Assembly: GCF_024868665.1 (NCBI RefSeq) | Contig: NC_079890.1 | Coordinates: 6,402,718-6,466,717, forward strand | Reading direction: 5' to 3' | Source of the DNA: Triplophysa rosa | Lineage: Eukaryota > Chordata > Actinopteri > Cypriniformes > Nemacheilidae | DNA length: 64,000 bases | In this document: positions 1-11,274 of the stretch, in pieces | Layout: every line of letters begins with the position of its first letter | Position numbering within the stretch: position 1 is the stretch's first letter | Program-made: the position numbers and the translations under genes | Notes under the pieces: generated by a model | What the model was told of the DNA's origin: nothing | The model's database searches: none | The model's input: the letters and a program-made list of their open reading frames with translations, nothing else

Positions 1-2
1 CG

Positions 3-776
3 GGCTCGGGTAATGCCACGGATTTCCCGGATGCTAGGGACCCCCCAGTCGAGAGTTTCCAGCAACTCGTCCCTCTAGCAGTAGGCCAGTTCAAGGATCT
101 AGCCAACACTCCAGTCGTCAAGGCTAGCCGCCCAGGCGACTTAAGCTCACTAGCACCCGGAGCTCCGGTGCATTATTACCCATTCCCCGCCCCAGGCTCT
201 TGGCCCGCTGCGCCTCTGTCGACAACCAGCGTGAGGCTGGCAATGCAGGCGCCGGGTCTCGGCCATCACACAGACACCTTAGCAGCCGCCGCTAGCACGA
301 GCATGCCTCTGCTAGCAGCTCAAGCGGCCGCCATCCCCTCCCTTCTCTCTCTTCCACAGTCCAGATCGCACTTCTCATTGGCCACGGCGACAGCGATGCC
401 CGTGCCAATAAACGCACCGGCTTTGGAACCACCTCCAGTATCGGGGAACTCAAATCTCAGAATTCAGATTTTGATAGGTGCGGATACAGACCTTTATTTA
501 CTTCTCTCACCTTTATCACCCCCGTCAACCGAGCGGCAGATCACTTACGATCTATCGCTCACCTTTAAAAATCAGTCACCCAACCACACCCGCACTCTGT
601 CATTCCCTGAATTCAACGTCGCCTTTTCCCGCTTCACCGACGTAATCTGCACTGTGTTCCCTCATAGGAGACGCGAGCTGAGCGATTACCTCGCCATCGT
701 GGCAGAGCTCGCTCTCTCCTATGGGGGTACACACTTTTATACGTATCACAAACTTTTCTCAGCCAAATGCGGCTGA
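3..776 (+). CDS. C-terminal part of an unknown gag-like ORF, open at window edge
   Basis: The frame is open from base 3 to a TGA at 774-776, about 257 residues, so the gene starts outside the window. The first 150 residues are rich in Pro, Ala and Ser. The last 100 are better ordered and end in a motif around YGGTHFYTYHKLFSAK. I associate that kind of ending with gag-like ORF1 proteins of fish retroelements, but I cannot assign a clade with confidence. The frame stops just after this motif and a LINE begins about 60 bases later, so the ORF may have been cut by that insertion. It could instead be a host exon. The family assignment is an inference; the open frame is directly seen. Confidence 0.4.
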   Translation, partial: GSGNATDFPDARDPPVESFQQLVPLAVGQFKDLANTPVVKASRPGDLSSLAPGAPVHYYPFPAPGSWPAAPLSTTSVRLAMQAPGLGHHTDTLAAAASTSMPLLAAQAAAIPSLLSLPQSRSHFSLATATAMPVPINAPALEPPPVSGNSNLRIQILIGADTDLYLLLSPLSPPSTERQITYDLSLTFKNQSPNHTRTLSFPEFNVAFSRFTDVICTVFPHRRRELSDYLAIVAELALSYGGTHFYTYHKLFSAKCG

Positions 777-837
777 TCAGAGGGCACTTCTATGAACAGA
801 TCTTTTATGCACAACACATGTAACAACATGCCTTAGA

Positions 838-2785
838 ACAACATGGCGGCGCGACCAATGTTTGCGGCGGCCTCTGTCAACACTAGTGAAAGTTTTTCAG
901 TGCTACAAATAGCTTCGTCCCTGCCCTGTAAAGCAAATGGGCAGAAATATGTTTATAACCGCGACTTTCTATTAGATATTAGAAAGCATTGCGGGAACAG
1001 CCGACCGAAAGACCTACATTGGCTTAGCAAGTACAGATTGTAACGTCGGGGCTTTGCAGATGCAGTCCTGAATTCGCTCAGAGCCACCTCGGTGAGGAAA
1101 CATTATCGCCGCCAACGCTGTGACAGGACACGTAAGCGAGGGAAGAGAGCAGGTGTTAGCGCCAGGCTAAGGGCTAACCCCAGCGAACCGGCCATTCTTT
1201 CGGTCCTGCTGGCAAATCAAATGTTCGCTCATTGGATTCGAAAATGGATTACATCAGCCTGTGGAGATCGCTACAGCATGGAGTTAGGGACTGTTGCGTC
1301 TTCGTTTTTACAGAGACGTGGTCGACGGAAAAAATACCAGACTCTGGAATTGAGCTAGCGGGGCTAACAATCCACAGAGCGGACAGAGTGGCGTTAACAT
1401 CGGATAAGCTCCGAGGAGGAGGCCTGGTTATTTACACAAACAATTTGTGGTGCTGCGATGTAACAATGGTATCTAAAATTTGTTCTTCTGATGTGGAGTG
1501 TATGACTGTGAAATGCAGACCTTTTTATTCACCCCGTGAACTGACAGCAATTTTTATTACTGCGGTGTATGTTCCCCCAAATGCAGATGTAAAGCAAGCA
1601 ATGGGAGAACTTTATAACACTCTGAGTCTGCTACAGACAGCCCATCCTGATGCATTTCATATTGTTGCTGGGGATTTTAACAAGGCTAACCTTAAGTCTG
1701 TTTTACCTCATTTTTACCAGCATGTAACATGTGCAACAAGAGGGAATAATACACTGGATCATTTATACACAAATATTAAGAATGCATACATTGCAGCCCC
1801 TTTACCTCACATTGGCAGCTCGGATCACCTGACTATTCTGTTGAAACCTGCATACAGGTCCATTAGAGTGTGGCCACAAGAGGCAATTCCATCTTTACAG
1901 GGCTGCTTTGAGTGTACACAATGGAGCATCTTCAAGGAGGCAGCAACATCTGGGGACTGTGTCAATCTAGAGGAATATACAGAGACTGTTTTGGGATTTA
2001 TTAGTAAATGTATTGATGACGTCACTGTTGTAAAAACTGTCAAGCTGCGTTCTACTGATAAACCTTGGTTTACATCAAAGGCGCGCATTGCTGAGGCATC
2101 GTGATGCTGCATTTAGATCTGGTGACACTGAAGCATATAAGATAGCAAGGAACAACCTAAAAAGAGGAATCAGAGAGGTAAAAAGAGCTTATGGGGAAAA
2201 GTTGTCAAGTAATTTTACTGACACCAAGGATACATGGCAGGGATTTCGGACAGTAACAGGCTACAAGCATACTGTACAGGTGACTGATAATGACCCCTCC
2301 CTACCAGATAACCTCAACATCTTTTTTCTCGGTTTGAGATCACAGACAACAGAGCAGCACAAAGGCAGGCGCTACCTCTCACCAACCAGGCATTCCAGCT
2401 GACGGCAGACAACGTGAAGAGGGTTTTTTCTAACATCAACCCCCGGAAGGCTGCTGGTCCAGATCATATTCCAGGTTGTGTGTTGAAGGAATGTTCAGAT
2501 CAGTTGAAGTATGTCTTTACGTACATATTTAACATCTCTCTTAGCTAAGCCAGAGTGCCTATCAGTTTTATAAGTGCCACTATAATACCATTGCCTAAGT
2601 CGCCAAATCCTGTTTCCATGAATGACTACCGTCCGGTAGCACTGACCCCGATAGCTATGAAATGTTTTGAGCAGCTTGTCATGAATTATATGAAGTCATG
2701 TCTCCCAACTAGTTTGGACCCATTACAATTTGCATATAAAGCGAACCGGTCTACGGAGGATGCCTTATTTAAGAAAACTTAAACT
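838..2785 (+). pseudogene. Degenerate L2/CR1-type LINE, copy A
   Basis: Frames at 843-1043, 1092-1358, 1232-2104, 2088-2402 and 2555-2782 align in order with the intact LINE at 13349-16270. They give a basic N-terminal linker (RKRGKRAG), an AP-type endonuclease (AGDFNKANL, later SSDHLTILL) and the start of a reverse transcriptase (NDYRPVALTPIAMKCFEQL, PLQFAYKANRS). Several frameshifts and stops separate them. The match ends abruptly after the FAYKANRS block, so the RT catalytic FADD block and the C terminus are missing. It is more diverged from the intact copy than copy B is, suggesting a different subfamily. It cannot encode a working protein. Confidence 0.85.
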
Positions 2786-2924
2786 GACCTGATTCGTTAA
2801 TCTCTTTAATAAGCACTGCACAAATGTTCAAAATCAAATATTCTTGCATTTGTTTAAAAAGAAAGTGTGCTTTACACACACAAGGAATTTGTCTTAGTGA
2901 CAGAAGCTTCCAGTGCACATAATC
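2786..2924 (-). repeat. Inverted fragment of LINE 3' UTR
   Basis: The stretch near 2870-2915 (ACACACAAGGAATTTG, then AGAAGCTTCCA) reads as the reverse complement of the 3' UTR of the intact LINE near 16575-16615. It sits between the truncated copy A and the 5' end of copy B. The AT-rich sequence before it has no recognised origin. The short tail could also come from a SINE that shares the LINE tail. Confidence 0.5.
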
Positions 2925-5397
2925 CAAGATGGCTGCCTCGGTGTGGAGCTCTCCAGTTGTTTTAGTGTTTTTGTTAGTTTGTCCTGTTTTATGTTTTTCC
3001 CATACAATCAGTTTCACAAGAGATGAACTGCTGAAAATACGGCAGTGCACACCATCTGATCTTTTTTCCGGTTTTTGATTATTCGGACGTTTTACTTTAC
3101 ATCGTAGTCGGAGGCGCAGCGGTGCTAACAAAGCGCTCCAGGACGCGCAAGCGTGGGAAGCGATCCAGCGTGCTAATCAGGCTCAGAAAGCGCGGCTTTA
3201 AAACTGCTCTGCCTAGCATACATCTGGCGAATCTGCACTCTCTGCCAAACAAAACGGACAAATTTCTTCTACTCTACCGGACAAATAAGGATTTTTCAAA
3301 CTCTGCTGTTTTGTGTTTCGTGGAAAGTGGCTAAATGACTTCATCCCGGACAGCGCACTACATCTGCCCGGCTACCAGCTGTTCAGAGTGGACCGTGACG
3401 CAGAATCAACGGGGAAATCGCGCGGTGGTGGGGCATGTTTCTACATCAATGAAAAGTGGTGTACAGATACAACAGTGATGAAGATGATGTGCTGTCTCGA
3501 CCTAGAAGCACTCTTCATTAACTGTAAGCCCTTTTACTAGCCGCGAGAGTTTTCCTCGTTCATTCTCGTGTGTGTTTACATTCCACCGCAAGCGCACATG
3601 AGCGTGGCGTTACAACAGCTCGCCGATCACATGACGGACACTGAGCAACAACATCCGGACTCTGTTATTATTATTCTTGGCGACTTTAATCAGGCAAAAC
3701 TTACACGAGCTGCCAATATACAGACAACACATCACATGTCCTACCAGAGACAAAAATATTTTGGACCATTGCTACACCACAATAAAGAATGCATATAGCT
3801 CTGTCCCTAGAGCAGCTTTAGGACTGTCTGATCACTGCCTGGTTCACCTTATCCCAGCCTACAGGCAGAAACTAAAAGCTGCCAAACCTATGGTAAGGAC
3901 TGTTGATGAAAAGATGGACCAACGAAACAGAGCAGGCCTTACAAGCCTGTTTCGGGTGCACCGATTGGAGTGTTTTTGAAGCTGCTACCACCGATCTGGA
4001 CGAGCTCACAGAGACTGTTACATCATACATCAGTTTCTGTGAGGATTTGTGCATTCCTACCAGGACTTCCTTAAAATACAACAATGATAAACCATGGTTC
4101 TCAGCAAAACTCAGACAGATTCGCCAAGCCGAGGAGGATGCCTGCAGAAAAGGGGACAAACTCTTGTACAAGCAGGCTAGGAACACATTGACAAAGGAGA
4201 TCAGAGTGGCTAAGAGAAACTACTCTAAAAAGTTGGAAAACCGGTTTTCAGCCAACTACCCTGCATCTGTGTGGAAAGGCCTTAAAGACATCACCAACTA
4301 CAAGCCACCATCCCCCAATTTTGCAGGCAATCAACACCTGGTCAACGATCTGAATGACTTACTGCAGATTTGAAAATGCTAACTTTACACCTCACTCCAA
4401 CTCTGACATTCTCTCTACACAACACCTATCACCTTCAGTCACCCCACCTCCTGCACTTCAGATCAGTGAAGAGGATGTGTGCTGAGTCTTTAGGAAACAA
4501 AAGACAAGAAAAGCACCAGGCCCAGATAGTATCTCCCCAGCCTGTCTTAAAAGCTGTGCTATTCAACTGGCCTTCATCTTCTCACAGATCTTCAGCAGAT
4601 CACTGGAGCTGTGCACAGTTCCTTCCTGTTTCAAGTGCTCCACCATAATCCCCATCCCAAAAGAAACCCAAAATCACAGGACTGAATGACTACAGACCCG
4701 TCGCTCTCACATCTGTGGTCATGAAGTCATTCGAGAGACTGGTACTGGCTTATCTGAAGGACATCACAGAACCCTTACTGGACCCCCTGCAATTTGCCTA
4801 CAGAGCAAACAGGTCTGTTGAGGATGCAGTTAACATGGGGCTGCATTTTGTCCTGAAACATCTGGATAGACCAGGGACCTATGTGAGGTTCCTGTTTGTG
4901 GACTTCAGCTCCGCTTTCAACACCATCATCCCATCACTGCTCCAGACAAAGTCAACCCAGCTATCTGTTCCTGGCTCTATCTGTCAGTGGATCACCAGCT
5001 TTCTGACAGACAGGCAGCAGTTAGTGAGAATGGGGAAACTCACATCCAACGCCCACCTAGGGGTGCACTCTTCTCCCTGTACACAAATGATTGCACTGCT
5101 CAAGACCCTTCTGTCAGACTTCTGAAGTTCGCAGATGACACCACACTCATTGGTCTCATCCAGGATGGTGATGAGTCTGCGTACAGACAGGAGGTTGAGC
5201 AGCTGGCTGTCTGGTGCAGTCATAACAACTTGGAGCTGAACATGCTTAAAACAGTGTAGACGATTTTGGACTTCAGGAGAAACCCCCCCTGCACTCCCCC
5301 CTCTCACCATCATGAACAGCACTGTGGCAGCAGTGGAGTCATTCAGGTTCCTGGGCACCACCATCTTTCAGAACCTGAAGTGGGATAATCACATAGC
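2925..5397 (+). pseudogene. Degenerate L2/CR1-type LINE, copy B
   Basis: It begins with CCAAGATGGCTGCCTCGG, as does the intact LINE, and keeps collinear homology through endonuclease (3313-3979), linker (3903-4373) and reverse transcriptase (4715-5259, including FVDFSSAFNTIIP and KFADDTTLIG). At least eight frameshifts or stops break it. The GAPQG block near 5040 is internally deleted. Homology stops at about 5397, within the region coding for the segment after RT, where another repeat begins. The 3' UTR and tail are absent, so this copy is 3' truncated. LINE insertions are normally 5' truncated, so a later rearrangement is likely. Confidence 0.85.
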
Positions 5398-5399
5398 AA

Positions 5400-5479
5400 C
5401 AGTTCATTTCAATTCTGGCCTAGATTTATCCTAAAACCAACACCTTTCTGTGCTCCTGTTTGACAGAATTTGTATTGTC
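5400..5479 (-). repeat. Dispersed repeat, inverted copy of 21160-21239
   Basis: This 80-base block is a near-identical reverse complement of 21160-21239 (shared CAGTTCATTTCAATTCTGGCC at this end). Both copies are followed or preceded by sequence with the GGGCCAGATTTGGGCC character common in fish DNA-transposon remnants; here that is at about 5660-5730. No ORF is present. Family not identified. Confidence 0.7.
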
Positions 5480-5809
5480 AGTCCGCAGGAGGATGGCACG
5501 GGATTTTCAGATGTATCTGGCATAATCTCTAGTTGGGGATGGGCATATGATGTTCATCTGGGCCTGGCTGCATCCCGAGGCTGGGGCAGAAAGAGAATAA
5601 TTAGCATAGCTGCTGTTCATTAACTACCCAAGTAGCAAAGTTCTTCTGGCTCACTTGTGGGCCACAACATGTTAGTTTCTGGCTCAGTAGCGGCTGGGTC
5701 CCCGGCCCAAATCTGGCCCACACAGTGATACACTGAAAAAGAATCATTCACTCAACTTGACTCGGAGTCTGAACAGATTCATTTTGTTGATGTCAAGATC
5801 TCACCAGAG
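5480..5809. other. Intergenic, GGCCCA-rich repeat remnant
   Basis: No gene is seen. Bases 5650-5735 hold GTGGGCCACAAC and CCCAAATCTGGCCCAC, resembling the GGGCC-rich stretch at 21360-21430. The rest has no recognised structure. Confidence 0.4.
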
Positions 5810-6400
5810 GAAAATGAAACACAAACACCATTAACATCTTCACTTATTACAGACACCGCTTTCACTTTATCTCATATGTGTATAAAAGATCTTAGTGAGA
5901 ATGAACAGGGTTTTGATCTAGTTTATATTTTATTGAAAACATGTTGGTTTGACGTCACCATTATGGTGATCAGTGTTTATCTCAGTAGGGCTCTTGACTT
6001 TCATTAAATAACTTGCATCTTTTAATAGGTACAGTAGAGTTTTACTCAGAACACTTGCACATCTGTGAAACAACAGTCCCAAAAGAGTTTCGACTGATAT
6101 GATGATGTCGTGTTGTGAAGCTGTGGTGTTGAGATGAAACTGACTTGTGAAAGCTTTTTTTGTGGGTGTGAAACAAATGTAGTTGATATGATATAACATG
6201 CACTTTATTAACACTCAGAGCAGTTGAACAGTTTTATTTCTCAAGGAAGAGAGACATCAGCACTCATCATACAAACCTCGACTATGGTGACAATAGTAAA
6301 GTCCTGTTGCAAAACGTATACATGCTGCAGTGATGTTATTTTTCTTACCATTATTGAGATTAATAGTCTGATTGTTTATGTCTCTGTGTAATAACAAGGT
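5810..6400 (+). repeat. Half-palindrome repeat, copy 1 of a recurring family
   Basis: It has two landmarks found in at least six other places: a CACCATTATGGTGATCAGTG block (5957) and, 390 bases later, a TTGAGATT...GTCTCTGTGTAATA block (6350). The same pair occurs at 11930-12410 in the same orientation, starting from the same ACACCAT..CTTCACTTATTACA lead-in, and in mirrored form at 10870-11274, 12433-12840, 18803-19135, 19230-19595 and 54400-54740. No coding potential is evident. It behaves as a non-autonomous foldback-type element; the superfamily is unknown. Confidence 0.65.
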
Positions 6401-6565
6401 ATTAGTTTGAATTTTTCACATTTGTGAATTTTTTTGTAATATTAGAGCTCAGAGCTGCATTCATGAACTTTGAGAGACTAAAGATAAGAACTCATATGAT
6501 ATGTGAGTTGTGTCTTAGATGCTAGATATGAATACAATTTGTTCTGTGATGGTCTTAGCATTTGG

Positions 6566-8551
6566 TCATCTTCTATTTTCTTGACCTGTAAAGTCGCAGC
6601 CAAGATGTCCCGACCAGAGATTATTCGTCTCCTGAGAAACAAAGAACATTTCTAAGTACAGTGGGGAACCTAGGCCAAAAGGGCGCCCCTTCCTGAAAGA
6701 ACAAGGCATCGAAGATCATCTTCTCGGGGAAACTGTAAGGTCGGAGCCAAGATGTCCCAACCAGAGAACATTCTTCTCCTGAGAAACAATCCTCAGTATT
6801 GTGAGCATCTGAGCATCTCTCAGTACAGTGGGAGGCCTGAGCCAAAAGGATACCTTACTTTGAGAAACAACAGACTCCCTCCAGTACAACAAACTCCCTA
6901 CTGAGATAACATCTACATCTCAAACGACGCGTATACCAGTGAATCACAGATGCAGACCGCACCCTGCACCCCCAACTGTTCCTTTTCTCCCCTCTCACTC
7001 AAAGCAGGACACCCAAAAGCTCTAAGGACCGTACACAAGAAAAGAACACGGCACATACACAAAAAACATACACATGTTTGGTAACATCCAAAAGGTCTCA
7101 GTGCAACTGGTACAATGGTCTCACTCCCATAAAAACAGAATGTAATGACAAGTTTTGTAAGAACTTAGCAAACTTCCCTCAGTGCTGGAACATTTCTCAC
7201 ACGTTTGGTAACTTTCACCAATCACCTACTGTATGCAGATTAAAATGATGTATAGTTTATGACGGTTGATTGAAAATTAATGTAAAACGAAGGTAATAAA
7301 AAACGTAGACACGCCCCTAAACTCCCAAACGGCCCGCCCACGGGCCGATGCTTGATAAGAGGTTTAAGTACAGCCCCAGGGATCACAAGACCCAATCACA
7401 GCCAAATTCCTAACTCTAAAGAATATTTCCATAATGCTTTGTTCTGGTTTGGTATTTAAGGAAAGTTGACAAAAATATCAGGGAATCCGTAGCCAGATCT
7501 CCCGCACAAATTCCTGTGTGTCGTCTCTTGCCAGGTATGCAACATTGAACTTCTCTTTGCTTTATTTCTTATGATTTTCTATTATTTGTTATTAAATTAT
7601 ATTGATTGCCATTGATTATTGAATTGAATCTTGAATTGGATTTTGAAATATGCTTCCCTTACCTGGCTAATAAATTGTTATGTTTGAATTCATTCTGTAT
7701 TGTTCTGAGTTTATAAACTTTAGTAGATCACACTATATCCTTTGTTACCGCAAATCTACGTTCAGGTTAGTGACAGACTAGAATCCTGTATTAGGTGGAG
7801 CATTGGGGCACACCAGCTGAGATTCTAGAGCTCCGGCTAACTACCTGGCATTAATGTAAGTGTAATTAGACCGTAGAGGCTAACGTTTCCGTTTAGAACA
7901 GCACATATGTTGTCTGACCAATCTAAATAGGGCAAGTCTCAAACCTCTGGTTATTGTAATATTATTCTAACTAAGTGTACATAGGAAACTATGGCATGAT
8001 TATATAAAGCTACCGTCAGAGGAAGTAAGATTGGTCTATTTATCTCTATGGAGTGGTCATGACCTCTGCTTGGAAATAATCATTACTTTAATTAAGTTGT
8101 CATATTCTAAGGGGACTAGATCAAATAATGTTTCAGGAAGTGCTGGTTGGAGACGGCCATCTGAGCATTACTAGTCATAGAAACCTCTGGCAGTGACCAA
8201 GACTGGCGAGTTTGTGACCGTGAGATCCGCATATAATGGCCGACGCGAGACTCTAAGCGACATTGAGAATCGGATGAAGGAGTGTAATGTAGAATAAAAC
8301 AGAAGAATCAGACATCCGTCCAAATCTCACAATTATTAATGATAAAAGTTAAATGTAAACTAAATGAGAAGTCAAGATATTATTAAATCGGAGTCAGATA
8401 AAATAGAGGTAATTAAGTGAAATATGCTTTCATTCAAATATTGTTTCACTAAACAAAGGAAGACAAGAACACGTGTGAAGCTTTCGCCACGCCCCTGGAT
8501 ACCATTGGACCAGCGGGTGGTGCCTTGCAATCATCTTCTATTTTCTTGACC
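6566..8551. mobile_element. 1.94 kb block between 21-bp direct repeats (LTR-like?)
   Basis: Identical 21-base direct repeats at 6566-6586 and 8531-8551 (both beginning TCATCTTCTATTTTC) enclose 1944 bases. The block begins TGTAAAGTCG and ends GCCTTGCAA, near the TG..CA form of an LTR. It has a TATTTAAG box near 7452, an AATAAA at about 7668 and no long ORF. These fit a solo LTR or internally deleted retroelement. The 21-base repeat is too long for an LTR-element target duplication (4-6), so it may instead be part of the element or a LINE-type duplication. Family unknown. Confidence 0.4.
6587..6872. repeat. Two diverged tandem units of about 145 bp
   Basis: Unit 1 (6587-6732) and unit 2 (6733-6872) share TGTAAGGTCGGAGCCAAGA-like starts, then GATGTCCC(A/G)ACCAGAG, CTCCTGAGAAACAA and AGTACAGTGGG blocks. 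Divergence is moderate. A partial TCATCTTCT copy precedes unit 2, so the long direct repeat at 6566 may itself belong to this tandem structure. Confidence 0.7.
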
Positions 8552-8560
8552 AAAGTAACA

Positions 8561-8932
8561 TCCCTGATAGCACACATACATCTGGTTTACGTCTATTTGA
8601 CATCTGCATTTACATCTGCAAGACATCTACAATACATCGTTTGCTCATCTGCAATACGTCTCGGAGATGTCTGCTGTCAGACGTCATATAGACATCTAGA
8701 AGATGTCTGTAAGATGTTTATGATTTAGAATGGATGTACAACAGCTCTTTCTAAGATGTTTAGCAGATGTTTTTAAGCAGCAGATCTCCAGATCTTTAGC
8801 AGACGTATTACAGACGTTCAGACGTCTCCGAGACGTATTGCAGATGAGCAAACTATGTATTCAAGATGTCTTGCAGATGTAAATGCAGACGTCAAATAGA
8901 CGTAAACCAGATGGATTGTGCTATCTGGGATG
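8561..8932. repeat. Palindromic GACGTCT/AGACGTC-rich foldback element
   Basis: The left arm (8561-8710) and right arm (8775-8932) are reverse complements with scattered mismatches: CATCTGGTTTACGTCTATTTG on the left matches CAAATAGACGTAAACCAGAT on the right. Both arms consist largely of variants of a short GACATCT/GACGTCT word. The outer ends read CCTGATAGCAC and GTGCTATCTGGG. This is a foldback MITE-like element with no ORF. CpG-containing variants (GACGTC) and decayed forms (GACATC) are mixed. Confidence 0.75.
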
Positions 8933-8935
8933 TGT

Positions 8936-9930
8936 TCTAACACTATTGTAATGGTCAGGAAAAACAAATATCAAAAATGAAGAGTAAAGTGCTTAGTTAA
9001 ATGAAACAATGATCACTATAATGGTGACTTCAAGCAAAATATTTTTCATGAAATATAAACGTGACGTCATTTGCAGGTCCAGCTGGTCTAGGCGGTTCTG
9101 CACGTGCTCCTGGCTCTAGTAGGACGATCTGGTCGTGGTCACCGATGATCCTGGTTGTGCACTTCAGATGAGTTTGTTTGCTCTCTGTAGTTGTAGCTCT
9201 GGTTTAGATCGTGGTCCCTTCGCCGGTCGTCGCCAAAACAATAACGGAATAATGTTAATTGTCATTTTAGTTTGTATACAATAATAAACAATAAATATTC
9301 TCAAATAAAGTAAACGGTGAAATAGCAGAATAATGAAATCATAAAATGAAATCCGACAAATTAAACAAAAGAAGAGACTGGCTGAGACTTCACACAAGAT
9401 AGCGTTGCCCGAGCAAAGGGGGAAGTCAGGCAGAGATGAGACAGGATAAGTGTTAGACACTTGACCTCTAGTGTTAGTAGACGGTAATATGTCTTCTGCC
9501 AGAAGTCCGGTTTCACATTCTATGTGGAGTAACACTTAAATTAACGCGCATTTGCTATGGCAACGAGTGTAATTTGATCGCGGGTCTAATGGCTCGTGTC
9601 AGTTTACCTCAACACGGGTACATGGCTTTTCAACCTACACACACAATAGACACACAATACTACACTATAACTGACTAACGGGATTTCTTTGCCTTCCTGA
9701 AAGTTATTTGTGTACTTGGTCGGGATTCTTTGCCGACCGTAACATAAAAAGAAACAAAACAACTTGATCAAGATTTTTGTAAAACTCCCCCTTAATTAGT
9801 AAAACTGACCCTGAGTTATTTACTATTAAAATTCCCTGGGTTAAGCGAATGGGAGGAACATTATCAGTCAGCTACTGATAATGGGAGCGCAATAGCTTAG
9901 TTCGCACTGGAATAAACATCAGTAACACCT
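8936..9930. other. Intergenic, no gene recognised
   Basis: A short TGATCACTATAATGGTGACTT block at 9010 resembles the end of the recurring half-palindrome family. Bases 9080-9160 and 9540-9620 are locally GC-richer. No ORF in this stretch shows a recognisable domain. Confidence 0.4.
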
Positions 9931-9931
9931 A

Positions 9932-10520
9932 TACTGTAAAAAATAAATGTGTTTTTACAGAGAAAAAACAGTAGCATTTAACAGTAACATCTCATTTTAA
10001 TCAGAACTGTGAAATTCTATAAAAAAGCATTCATTGACACCTAATGTACATTTCTCCTGTTCTTTAACTGATTAAATGTGTTACTGGAAAAAACACTCTA
10101 TTTCCTTTAAATTAAAGTCATTGTTGTGTATTGTTAACCTGACATGTCCTTTAAAAAATGTTCATGTTTATTTTTTTGTCAGAGTTGGATAAAGTGTATT
10201 TTTACTGAAATATCCATTAGAATTTCACAGCCATATCACATTTTTATCATAACTGTAAAAATTATTTTAAAAACATATATTGACACCAAATTTAGTCTAT
10301 TATTTCCCAGTTGAATTTAGCAGCGGCTAAATGTACTAGTTGCCTTATATATTCTATTTACACCATGTAGACTTCACAGTTCTTTGTGATAAATGTAAAT
10401 ATTAATTAGATGCTATCTATACACTGTAAAAAATAAATGTATTTTTACAGGTAAAATTCAGTGTACCGTAACAGTATTTTCACATTTTTTTATTAAAATA
10501 GTAAAATTCCATAAAACGCC
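9932..10520 (+). repeat. Two diverged tandem copies led by ACTGTAAAAAATAAATGT
   Basis: The word ACTGTAAAAAATAAATGT followed by TTTTACAG occurs at about 9935 and 10425, and the sequence after each is similar (a run near AACTGTGAAATTCTATAAA versus TAGTAAAATTCCATAAAA). It overlaps the outer part of the large inverted repeat. This is a common type of fish non-autonomous DNA repeat; the exact family is not assigned. Confidence 0.55.
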
Positions 10521-11274
10521 ATACATTTACACCAAAGTGACATTTTTCCATGTTACTGAAAAAACGATGTTTTCTTTTAAACAAAAGTAATGATCATGAA
10601 ATCTGAAAATGCACTTCTGTCCTCTAGTGGTGATCTTTCTCTGATGAAGTGAGTTTGACGGCTTGAGCAGAACATATTGTTTTTATTCATCAATCAATCA
10701 CAGTAGAAAACATGAGCCACACCCACTATTCTTCCTCATTCAATATTCAGTTTCATTGTGAAATACAGTATGTCAGAAAACTGAAGACAATCACCAATTC
10801 TGCTTCACAGGGACTTTCACAAATCAACATGCTGCAGAACATGAATGACTTGATGTTTCATTGTTATTTAAAGTCACCATCAATGTGATCAATGTTTACT
10901 TTAGTTGAGCTCTTCACCCTTCATCTAATATACTGTGATCTCTCTTTGGGCTAAAAAATGAAGGACACTCAAAAGAAAAAGTGATCAGATTTATTTGTCT
11001 GGTTGATGATGATGATGTGAATCGTCATAAAGTTGAGTGTTGGTATTATGTGATTCATATTTTTGGGGGGTTTTCGTTATATCTGTGTGAAAGAGATTCA
11101 GTTGAAAGCACAAATTTCTTGCGATAACATTCTTATGAACAGATTTAGAAAACATAATGTACATTAAATTACGGGAGCTGGTTTTTCACACATAGACATG
11201 AATAATCAATGTATGAATCTCAACAGTGGTGACATTAAATGAAAAGCTTCATGTTGCAATGCATGCTGGGAATC
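10188..11274 (+). repeat. Left arm of a large inverted repeat
   Basis: This ~1.09 kb arm is the reverse complement of 12433-13334 plus 16664-16835. Matching landmarks: GATAAAGTGTATTTTTACTG here versus TAAAAATACACTTTATC at 16835; the CTGAAAATGCACTTCTGTCC block near 10605 versus GGACAGAAGTGCATTTTCAG near 13086; and GCATGCTGGGAATC at 11261 versus GATTCCCAGCATGC at 12433. Mismatches and small indels are scattered, for example a GAT-type microsatellite of different length at 11003 and 12692. No coding function is visible. Confidence 0.85.

Noticed and set aside
9164..9535. Minus-strand 123-codon ORF
   Set aside because: AT-rich composition, no domain and no start context or splice signals.
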